The position numbers and the translations under genes were made by a program. The notes beneath the pieces were generated by a model, which searched no databases, had not been told where the DNA came from, and saw only the letters and a program-made list of their open reading frames with translations. From Alangreenwoodia sp963602445 (GTDB lineage Bacteria; Bacillota; Clostridia; Peptostreptococcales; Anaerovoracaceae), in NCBI GenBank assembly GCA_963602445.1, contig CAVCIY010000055.1, positions 1 through 14,932 on the forward strand: a DNA stretch of 14,932 nt. Reading direction: 5' to 3'. Position 1 is the first letter of the stretch, and every line of letters starts with the position of its first letter. Positions 1 through 5,481 of the stretch are shown one piece after another.

Positions 1-142
1 AGTCTGAGTAGCCATTCTGATTCGAGTCTGAACCGCCAATCTGATCTGAGCCTGAGCTGCCATCTCGACCTGCGTCTAAGCCGCTGCCGCCTTCTGAGTC
101 TAAACTGCTGCCGCGATCTGAGCCTGAGCTGCCATCTTGAGC
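1..142 (-). repeat. 24-bp in-frame tandem repeat, at least six copies, encoding an octapeptide
   Basis: Read on the minus strand from 142 to 1, the gene tail divides into units of 24 bases: 142-119, 118-95, 94-71, 70-47, 46-23 and 22-1 (cut by the window edge). The peptides are AQDGSSGS, DRGSSLDS, EGGSGLDA, GRDGSSGS, DQIGGSDS and NQNGYSD. A GGC glycine codon occupies codon 3 or 4 and TCA/GCA/TCG closes most units. Units 1 and 4 are nearly identical at DNA level: a 23-base identity lies at 43-65 and 115-137, 72 bases apart. The array continues off the window, so its copy number is unknown. Confidence 0.85.
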
Positions 143-1387
143 CGCGCTTAAATTGTCTGTATCATCTTTTTTTACTATTTTAAGGTGACGATTCTTTTTC
201 TGAAGCTCTAAAATCTCCTCAAATTTCTCAGCCATATCGGCCGGAAGCCTGCCGCTCTCAAGTATTGCTTCAATATTTTTCCTGAGATCTGCCGGAAGAT
301 GTGCCTGCTCTTCTTCGGACATTCTGGCAAGCTGCTTAATGATAAGCAGCATATCCTCAAAAGACTCATTCATTTTTTCTTTGAGATCCTTGTCCAAGAC
401 AGTGTCAAGAAATTCCTCCAGGCATGAATGATCATTCGTCATATAATCAAGAGGAATGTCAAGAGCATCGCAAAAATCCTTAAAAAAGAAATATGTTCTG
501 TCATCTCGGGCAAAAATCCTTTGAGGACAAACTTTTTCTCTGAAGAGACTGTCTCTTAGGTTTGACATAAGCTCGTCGGCATGATTTTTATAGTCACGAA
601 CAGGATATACCATCATTGCGTAGTTGATATTATTTTCTACAAATGCCAGAAGATATGGAAAAAAAGGTGTGTCATTCAGCCCTTCTCTCACGTAGTCCGG
701 AATCATAACAATCCTTGCTTCCCACGTGCCGGCTCTTCGCGATTTTTTTATCCTCATGATGTCAAAGTCACATCCCGGTGCGGCTGTCGGATATACTGGC
801 TTGCATTCCTTCGGTACAGGTATCACGCTGAAGTCAAAGCCTACAAGCCCCGGCAGTGTACTATCCTTTTTTTCAAAAATGGGAACCTCGTCTGACGAAG
901 GTCCGAAAGTGAAGAATCCGACATCTTCAGGATATGTTTTTTCTCCTAAATTAAATTCTTCTGCAACCTTTAGAAGAAATTCGAAGACTTCTATGACTAT
1001 CTTCTTGTCCCTGTCAAGCAGCCTTCTTACAGGAACATACTGGGGCTCTAATCTTAAAAATATAGGAGCAAAGGCTTCACGCTTCGTAAATATCATGTCG
1101 GATTGAATAATACACTGAATGCAGTCCTGCATCGCTATGATTTCGTGATTTTTTAATTTGTCTCCGTCAGGGTCGAATTTTTCAACTACATCTAGAAAAC
1201 TTCTGAATGCCTTTTCGCCGGGATAAATAAGAATCGTTGTATTTTTGCCTATTCCTCCGTTGAGATTTATAAATGCGTGTCGACCGTCTTCAAGAGTGAA
1301 AGCAAATATGTAATTTTCATCTAAATGCTCCCATAAGCGTGCATTTTTAAATATCCAGGCAAGCTCTCTTATCTTTTTATCTAACAT
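1..1387 (-). CDS. Large protein of unknown function with repetitive Ser/Gly/Asp tail (3' end off window)
   Basis: An open frame runs from an ATG at 1387 down to the left edge without a stop, giving 462 residues; the C-terminus lies outside the window. The first ~90 residues (LAWIF, LWEHLD, YIFAF) and the region around residues 210-345 (acidic/aromatic, with a PQRIFARDD motif) remind me of the DUF7309 and DUF6930 domains of uncharacterised Firmicutes proteins; this is from memory, not a search. A helical, charged stretch (about 345-400) and a basic linker (KKNRHLKIVKK) precede a low-complexity tail from residue 416 built of eight-residue repeats. No signal peptide or membrane segment is visible, so it is probably cytoplasmic. 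The start has only a weak purine-rich ribosome site (AAAGAAA). It follows the MogA-type gene after 40 bases and may be cotranscribed, but nothing links it to molybdenum chemistry. Function unknown. Confidence 0.85.
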   Translation of the reverse strand, partial: MLDKKIRELAWIFKNARLWEHLDENYIFAFTLEDGRHAFINLNGGIGKNTTILIYPGEKAFRSFLDVVEKFDPDGDKLKNHEIIAMQDCIQCIIQSDMIFTKREAFAPIFLRLEPQYVPVRRLLDRDKKIVIEVFEFLLKVAEEFNLGEKTYPEDVGFFTFGPSSDEVPIFEKKDSTLPGLVGFDFSVIPVPKECKPVYPTAAPGCDFDIMRIKKSRRAGTWEARIVMIPDYVREGLNDTPFFPYLLAFVENNINYAMMVYPVRDYKNHADELMSNLRDSLFREKVCPQRIFARDDRTYFFFKDFCDALDIPLDYMTNDHSCLEEFLDTVLDKDLKEKMNESFEDMLLIIKQLARMSEEEQAHLPADLRKNIEAILESGRLPADMAEKFEEILELQKKNRHLKIVKKDDTDNLSAAQDGSSGSDRGSSLDSEGGSGLDAGRDGSSGSDQIGGSDSNQNGYSD

Positions 1388-1427
1388 GATGACCACATTT
1401 CTTTCTTTTTATCGCTTATATTGTCGC

Positions 1428-1934
1428 TTATACCGTTGCTGCGCAATCTGCCGAGCCATCGGTAAGAAGCATGTCTATTCCGTGCTTTACGGGATCTATA
1501 ACTCCTTCAAGATTTTCAAGTGCTGCTTTTTTGCTGCCCGGAAGATTTAATATCAGGCTGTATTTTCTGATGCCGCATGCACTTCTTGAAAGGCATGCTC
1601 TTGATGTGAATTTCATGCTGTACATGCGCATGGCTTCCGGAATCCCCGGAACAAGCCTTTCTGAAGCTTCGACAGTAGCCTCGGGTGTGATATCTCTTTG
1701 AGAAAAGCCTGTGCCGCCTGTAGTAATAATAAGCGGAACGATAAGCTCGTCCGCACAGTGAGAAATCTCACCTATTATGTCTTCTTTTTCATCTGGAACT
1801 ATGGATGTATATATTATCTCCCAGCCGTGCTCTTTGAGCATATCGCAAATAGCCGGCCCGCTTGTATCCTCGCGTTCGCCTCTCGAGCCTTTGTCACTTA
1901 CTGTGATGACTGCTGCTTTATATTTGTTTTCCAT
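1428..1934 (-). CDS. mog: MogA/MoaB-family molybdopterin adenylyltransferase
   Basis: A 168-residue protein of the usual length for this family. It should bind molybdopterin and, if MogA-like, adenylate it with ATP before molybdenum insertion by a MoeA protein in the cytoplasm. Visible motifs: an N-terminal beta strand followed by SDKGSRGEREDTSG (13-26), the family signature TTGGTGFSQRDITPEAT (71-87), and LPGSKKA (131-137). The ATG at 1934 has a strong GGAGG ribosome site seven bases upstream. It lies 49 bases after a MoeA-like gene, and the two are probably one transcription unit. The assignment to MogA rather than the close relative MoaB rests on family resemblance only; the symbol is given in that broad sense. 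Confidence 0.9.
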   Translation of the reverse strand: MENKYKAAVITVSDKGSRGEREDTSGPAICDMLKEHGWEIIYTSIVPDEKEDIIGEISHCADELIVPLIITTGGTGFSQRDITPEATVEASERLVPGIPEAMRMYSMKFTSRACLSRSACGIRKYSLILNLPGSKKAALENLEGVIDPVKHGIDMLLTDGSADCAATV

Positions 1935-1983
1935 TTTTTTAACCCTCCGAATCGAAAATGTGTAAAATTAAAAATCTTACTCA

Positions 1984-3006
1984 TTAGTATCTGCCGAATG
2001 TGCAGTTAGGAAAATGACACGTCTCGCAGAATTGGCACGCGCCCCCATCACCAAGCGAGACAAGCTCCTGCCTTGTGAACCGCTGCCCCGCGAAAATTTG
2101 CGGCAGCAGCACATCAAATACAGTTGTGCCCCGTTTGATGGCGGCGCTCGGCACACCCAGCATGACGATATCGTCCAAATATGCCACAAGCGTCATGTTC
2201 CCCGGCTGAGCGGGCACCCCGTGCATCACGACATCGGCACCGGCTGCCCGCACAGCCGTCGGCGTCACGTCATCCGGATCAACCGACATGCCGCCGCTAA
2301 GCACCACCAAATCCGCACCGCGAGCCGCAAAATCTTTTATAGCTGAGACAATCATCGAAACATCATCATCACAGAATGTCACACCCAGAATCTCACATGG
2401 ATATTGTCCCAGCTTTTTTCTTGCAACCGGCTCAAACAAATCATCAATAAGTCCGCTGTAAACCTCAGATCCCGTGATGATTACTCCGGCTTTCATTTCC
2501 TTATAAGGCAGCAGAGCAAATAACTTCTCGTCAGCCTCCTTGCAAAGTCTTTCAAACTCAGCGATATTTTCTTCCTTAGTCACAAGAGGAACAATTCTCA
2601 TCGAAGCAACTTTATTTCCTTTTTTTACCGGATAGTGGTCCGGAAGCGACGTCACAGTGACGTCCTGAATCCCATTTAATGCTCTTAAAAGATCGACATT
2701 TACTCTGAGCATGCAATCCTCATCGGCGATCAGATCCATTTTTCCTTCAGACGGCCCTTTATAATGCGCATTCAAAACATCATTTGCACTTGCCATTCTG
2801 AGAGACGCATCCTCTTCATGAATCTCTCCGGCTTCTTCTTCCCATATGTAGATACTTTTCTTTCCTATGCTTTTCAGTTCAGATATATCTTTTTCTTCGA
2901 TCACATGACCCCGCTTAAAAAGAGGACCCTTAAATCCTTTTCTTATTGCTGTCACGTCATGACACAGAGTCATTCCGATTGCATCCTCAATTTTTACTTT
3001 TTTCAT
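1984..3006 (-). CDS. MoeA-like molybdopterin-binding protein with C-terminal cysteine cluster
   Basis: A 340-residue protein. Residues 172-300 form the molybdopterin-binding fold shared with MoeA and MogA: ITGSEV (177-182), LSGGMSVDPDDVTPTAV (236-252) and PGNMTL (268-273). It is shorter than standard MoeA (~400) and lacks the usual MoeA C-terminal domain IV; instead it ends in C324-x2-C327-x2-C330-H-x3-C335, probably a metal site. Similar short proteins occur in clostridia near molybdenum hydroxylases (from memory). A GTG at 3012 is in frame, but I chose the ATG at 3006 because GGGTG lies seven bases before it and would overlap the GTG. Base composition changes sharply within the gene: about 61% GC in 2041-2340 against about 43% in 2341-2580. 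Likely transcribed from the candidate promoter at 3203-3231. Substrate-level role (molybdenum insertion or cofactor handling) is inferred. Confidence 0.85.
   Translation of the reverse strand: MKKVKIEDAIGMTLCHDVTAIRKGFKGPLFKRGHVIEEKDISELKSIGKKSIYIWEEEAGEIHEEDASLRMASANDVLNAHYKGPSEGKMDLIADEDCMLRVNVDLLRALNGIQDVTVTSLPDHYPVKKGNKVASMRIVPLVTKEENIAEFERLCKEADEKLFALLPYKEMKAGVIITGSEVYSGLIDDLFEPVARKKLGQYPCEILGVTFCDDDVSMIVSAIKDFAARGADLVVLSGGMSVDPDDVTPTAVRAAGADVVMHGVPAQPGNMTLVAYLDDIVMLGVPSAAIKRGTTVFDVLLPQIFAGQRFTRQELVSLGDGGACQFCETCHFPNCTFGRY
1990..2335. other. High-GC tract covering the 3' third of the MoeA-like gene
   Basis: By hand count 2041-2340 has 184 G or C in 300 bases (61%); the adjacent 2341-2580 has 102 in 240 (42.5%), like the rest of the window. 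The high-GC part uses GCC, GTC, CTG, CCG and CGG codons, whereas the neighbouring genes favour AGA, CTT and ATA. It begins near residue 225 and ends at the stop codon; the following intergenic bases are AT-rich. This suggests a recombined or converted segment from a higher-GC relative. Confidence 0.7.
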
Positions 3007-3076
3007 TTTCACACACCCGGCATCATTGCCTTATACACTTTGTTTTAATTACTGCACTACTGTCTTGCTGTCTCAC

Positions 3077-3158
3077 GATTTCCACGCACAGGCTCCTGCG
3101 TACCGTTTCCGCACACAAGCTTCTGCATACTGATTTCCGCATACAGGTTTTTCACGTC
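3077..3158 (-). repeat. Degenerate 27-28-bp repeats in the leader of the MoeA-like gene
   Basis: The landmark tttcc recurs at 3079, 3106 and 3134, defining two full copies and one partial copy of a 27-28-bp unit (tttcc-cgcacag-ctcctgcgtac type on the plus strand). On the minus (RNA) strand, one copy forms ACGCA/TGCGT arms around an eight-base loop at about 3084-3101; the other copy keeps weaker pairing with G-U wobbles. If the promoter at 3203-3231 is real, these repeats sit in the 5' untranslated leader. Confidence 0.55.
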
Positions 3159-3202
3159 ATCATTACAGCGTCGTAATAATATTTTTATCTTTCCGCTAAA
3201 TA

Positions 3203-3231
3203 ATTTTACTACACTTTTTTGCTTTTGACTA
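3203..3231 (-). promoter_or_regulatory. Candidate sigma-A promoter for the MoeA-like gene
   Basis: On the minus strand TAGTCA (3231-3226) is separated by 17 bases from TAAAAT (3208-3203). The -10 box matches the consensus at five of six positions, the -35 box at four. It predicts a start near 3196 and a leader of about 190 bases. Sequence match only. Confidence 0.4.
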
Positions 3232-3300
3232 GCCGGACAAAATTCCAAAATCTGCCCAAATATTGAATTTTACTCATTTAAAACAGATAAAAAGATTAAT

Positions 3301-3356
3301 GCAAGCATGTTCATACAAGCATGTTCGTACAAGCATGTTCGCACAAGCCTGTTCAC
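3301..3356. repeat. Four tandem copies of a 14-bp unit
   Basis: Units at 3301-3314, 3315-3328, 3329-3342 and 3343-3356 follow the consensus ACAAGCATGTTCGT with one to three changes each. The unit is an imperfect dyad around CATG (10 of 14 positions match its reverse complement). It lies in the gap between ald and the MoeA-like gene, upstream of the candidate promoter for the latter. Confidence 0.8.
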
Positions 3357-3374
3357 CCGACCGGGTTGAATTTC

Positions 3375-3505
3375 AAAAAAAATGCCGTCTCATCTGTGAT
3401 ATGGCATTCCTTATGCGAATCTTGGCAATCAGCCATATACGCTTTAGGATGAGCTTATCAAAATGAAACGACATTTTTATAAATATTTAAGACAGAATTT
3501 CTGTC
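3375..3505 (-). terminator. ald: Structured, terminator-like element downstream of ald
   Basis: Two 16-base arms at 3378-3393 and 3463-3478 are inverted repeats. The two mismatches on the plus strand become G-U wobbles on the minus-strand RNA, and that strand ends the stem in eight U (3382-3375). A nested pair ATATGGC/GCCATAT (3399-3405, 3432-3438) lies inside. Before it, right after the ald stop, is a small palindrome, gacagaa/ttctgtc (3491-3505). The strand asymmetry supports an RNA made with ald. The ~70-base loop is too large for a classic terminator, so this could be a 3' UTR structure or a small RNA instead. Confidence 0.45.
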
Positions 3506-3528
3506 AATGAGTCAATTTTATCAATTTA

Positions 3529-4653
3529 TTAGATTCCAAGAAGCTTTGCAGGATCATAATATTCGAGATCGAGTGCTTCGGCAACAGCCTCGAATGTGCA
3601 CTTTCCTTCATAAGTATTCAGTGCTGAGAGGAGGCCCGGATCATCTGCCATAGCAGCTGCCATGCCCTTGTTTGCGATTTCGAGACCGTAAGGCAGAGTT
3701 GCATTTGCGAGAGCCTGAGTAGAAGTTCTAGGAACTGCGCCCGGGATATTTGCTACGCAATAATGCATAACACCGTCAACCTCAAATACTGGATCGTCAT
3801 GAGTAGTAGGATGGCTTGTCTCGAAGCATCCGCCCTGATCGATTACTACGTCTACTACAAGAGCACCCTTCTTCATCTTTGCGAGATCTTCACGCTTAAC
3901 GAGCTTAGGAGCTTCACGGCCCGGTCTGAGAAGAACTGCGCCTACTACGAGGTCAGCCTTAGCGAGGCACTTAAGAATGTTTTCGTGAGTAGAATAAACT
4001 GTAGTCAGCTGCTTGCCAAACATAGTATCGAGTTCAGCAAGACGATTTCTGTTGATATCAAGGATAGTAACATTTGCGCCAAGACCCATAGCCATCAGAG
4101 CAGCATTTGTACCTACAGCGCCGCCGCCGAGGATAACAACTTCGCCCTTTTCTACGCCCGGAACGCCTGCGAGAAGCACACCGCGTCCGCCGTAACTTCT
4201 TTCGAGATATTTTGCACCTTCCTGAACAGCCATACGACCTGCGATTTCACTCATAGGAATGAGACCCGGCTTTGAACGACCGTCAGCACCTACGATAGTT
4301 TCATAAGCTACAGCAGCTGTGCCTGAAGCGAGAAGTGCTTCTGTCAGAGGACGATCTGCTGCGAGGTGGAAATATGTATAGATGATAAGATCCTTGCGGA
4401 AATATTTATATTCACTTTCAAGAGGTTCCTTAACCTTTACTACCATTTCAGAACCATTCCATACTTCGTCAGCTGTTTCTTTGATGGTTGCACCTGCTTC
4501 TACATATTCTTCGTCAGGATATCCTGCTTCAACACCGGCACCCTTCTGTACGAGTACAGGGTGACCTGCTTTTACGAAAGCTGCAACAGCATCAGGTGTG
4601 AGACCTACACGGAATTCTTTGTTCTTAATTTCAGTTGGCAGACCAATAATCAT
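3529..4653 (-). CDS. ald: Alanine dehydrogenase
   Basis: A full-length 374-residue L-alanine dehydrogenase, which interconverts L-alanine with pyruvate, ammonia and NADH in the cytoplasm. Visible features: RVGLTP with substrate-binding R15, K75 in VKVKEP, catalytic H96 in YFHLA, the Rossmann motif GGGAVG (176-181) with D199 in ILDINR for the NAD ribose, and catalytic D272 in VVIDQGG. All key residues are present. The ATG at 4653 has an AAGGAGG ribosome site. Codon use is strongly biased, which suggests high expression. Transcription probably starts at the near-consensus promoter 4801-4829, giving a leader of ~140 bases. With no operon partner it is likely monocistronic. An amino-acid fermenter could use it to oxidise alanine or to assimilate ammonia; which direction dominates cannot be told. 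Confidence 0.97.
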   Translation of the reverse strand: MIIGLPTEIKNKEFRVGLTPDAVAAFVKAGHPVLVQKGAGVEAGYPDEEYVEAGATIKETADEVWNGSEMVVKVKEPLESEYKYFRKDLIIYTYFHLAADRPLTEALLASGTAAVAYETIVGADGRSKPGLIPMSEIAGRMAVQEGAKYLERSYGGRGVLLAGVPGVEKGEVVILGGGAVGTNAALMAMGLGANVTILDINRNRLAELDTMFGKQLTTVYSTHENILKCLAKADLVVGAVLLRPGREAPKLVKREDLAKMKKGALVVDVVIDQGGCFETSHPTTHDDPVFEVDGVMHYCVANIPGAVPRTSTQALANATLPYGLEIANKGMAAAMADDPGLLSALNTYEGKCTFEAVAEALDLEYYDPAKLLGI

Positions 4654-4800
4654 TTTTTCAATTCCTCCTTGAATAACAGTTTGCTTTTAATTTTTAATCT
4701 GAAATTTTATGCTCTCGATAAACGCTCATGTCCGCTAAGCTCGCAACTTGTCGGCTTTCCTTGATGATTTACGAACAATCCGCATATCGATTACACTGTC

Positions 4801-4829
4801 ATTATAGACACAAATTTTTATTTTAGCAA
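4801..4829 (-). promoter_or_regulatory. ald: Strong sigma-A promoter of ald
   Basis: On the minus strand TTGCTA (4829-4824) is followed after exactly 17 bases by a perfect TATAAT (4806-4801). The predicted start is near 4794. The upstream side is very AT-rich (A/T tracts), fitting an UP-like element. The ~140-base leader shows no riboswitch or attenuator that I recognise. Confidence 0.75.
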
Positions 4830-4890
4830 GAAAAAATTCAATAAATATTTCTGTATTTATGATTGTTAAGGTGTTGACAAATGCAAAATC

Positions 4891-4910
4891 ATTACTTTTG
4901 CAAAAGTAAT
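4891..4910. promoter_or_regulatory. Perfect 20-bp palindrome upstream of ald, candidate operator
   Basis: ATTACTTTTG followed by CAAAAGTAAT is its own reverse complement over all 20 bases. Its centre lies about 106 bases upstream of the predicted ald transcription start. Perfect dyads of this length are typical of dimeric regulator sites, and the distance fits an activator or a looping repressor. The regulator is not identifiable from this window. Confidence 0.65.
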
Positions 4911-4942
4911 TGTTGAAGATGTGCCAATTTTCCAAAAATATC

Positions 4943-5007
4943 ATGTATACATAATCATTATAAAAATATGAGCGTATAATTTATTTTTTTGTTTTAAAAT
5001 GTATACA
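4943..5007. promoter_or_regulatory. Two TGTATACA palindromes, 56 bp apart
   Basis: ATGTATACAT is a perfect palindrome at 4943-4952 and its core TGTATACA recurs at 5000-5007, both within the AT-rich stretch upstream of the ald promoter. They may be regulator sites or only products of AT-rich sequence. Confidence 0.3.
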
Positions 5008-5041
5008 CAAAAAAACAAAATACAATTTTGCGATTTATATA

Positions 5042-5108
5042 CACGCTGCATCCGCACAATATGACTGCACACTGCATCCACATAATATAGCTGCACGCTG
5101 CGTCTGCA
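5042..5108. repeat. 26-bp degenerate tandem repeat, 2.6 copies
   Basis: Copies at 5042-5067 and 5068-5093 match at most positions (cacgctgcatccgcacaat type), followed by a 15-base partial copy at 5094-5108. Copies two and three begin with GCAC(A/G)CTGC, a GCA-N3-TGC dyad. The array abuts the U-tract side of the terminator at 5108-5147. Confidence 0.75.
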
Positions 5109-5147
5109 AAAAAATAATAAGACTGCTTCGATTTAAAGCAGTCTTAT
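5108..5147 (-). terminator. Intrinsic terminator, minus strand
   Basis: ATAAGACTGCTT (5117-5128) and AAGCAGTCTTAT (5136-5147) form a perfect 12-bp stem with a seven-base loop. On the minus strand it is followed by UUAU and seven U (5114-5108). It lies ~335 bases below the stop of the transglycosylase-like gene, so that transcript has a long 3' UTR or a separate small RNA ends here. Confidence 0.8.
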
Positions 5148-5290
5148 CATTCATTTCTATTTACTGTCTGTACATCTGAGTAAAATAAATTGCCGATTTA
5201 CCTAAATGTACAAATGACATGTCGCGGCCGGAGAACACAGCAGGTTTAACTGTGTTTGCCGCATTGCGGTTTGTCTAACTTATCATTCAT
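5143..5290. other. Hairpin-rich segment bounded by 12-bp direct repeats
   Basis: cttatcattcat occurs exactly at 5143-5154 and 5279-5290. Between them lie inverted pairs tgtacat/atgtaca (about 5169-5175 and 5206-5212) with a nested gtaaa/tttac, the palindrome gacatgtc, aacacag/ctgtgtt (about 5234-5255) and ccgc-att-gcgg (about 5260-5269). No gene is present. It may be a structured RNA, a small mobile-element remnant or a 3' UTR fold; I recognise no known RNA family. Confidence 0.4.
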
Positions 5291-5340
5291 AAATATTGTC
5301 ATTTCTCATACTCATTCAAAACAGCTCCGGTAAATTCCGG

Positions 5341-5415
5341 ATCTGCAGATGCCGATCGAACAGATGTGTAAATAATCTGTTCCTTAGCAGACAGGAGCAT
5401 TTTCAGGACTGCTCC
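5341..5415. other. Cluster of hairpins in the 3' region of the transglycosylase-like gene
   Basis: Three perfect inverted repeats follow one another: ATCTGCAGAT (5341-5350), GAACAGAT/ATCTGTTC (5358-5365 and 5375-5382, nine-base loop), and GGAGCA/TGCTCC (5394-5399 and 5410-5415, ten-base loop). None has a U-tract, so they are not classical terminators. They may protect or fold the long 3' UTR. Confidence 0.45.
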
Positions 5416-5425
5416 CTTGCATATC

Positions 5426-5481
5426 AAAGCTGCGTCAAACTTGTGCCTCTTACAAAGCTGCATCTAACTTGTGCTTCTTCG
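5426..5481. repeat. Two tandem copies of a 28-bp unit next to a stop codon
   Basis: Units 5426-5453 and 5454-5481 share aaagctgc, aacttgtgc and ctt blocks in register, with about seven differences. The second copy ends at the base before the stop codon of the transglycosylase-like gene (5482-5484). Confidence 0.75.

Noticed and set aside
1698..2346. Plus-strand open frames opposite the MogA and MoeA-like genes
   Set aside because: They are complementary shadows of well-supported genes with recognised motifs, without ribosome sites.
4735..4944. Minus-strand 69-codon leader frame before ald
   Set aside because: It spans the ald promoter and the palindrome, has AT-driven composition and no clear ribosome site.
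5160..5280. Known riboswitch, 6S RNA or other standard RNA
   Set aside because: Hairpins are present, but I could not match conserved cores of any family I know; left as an unknown structured segment.
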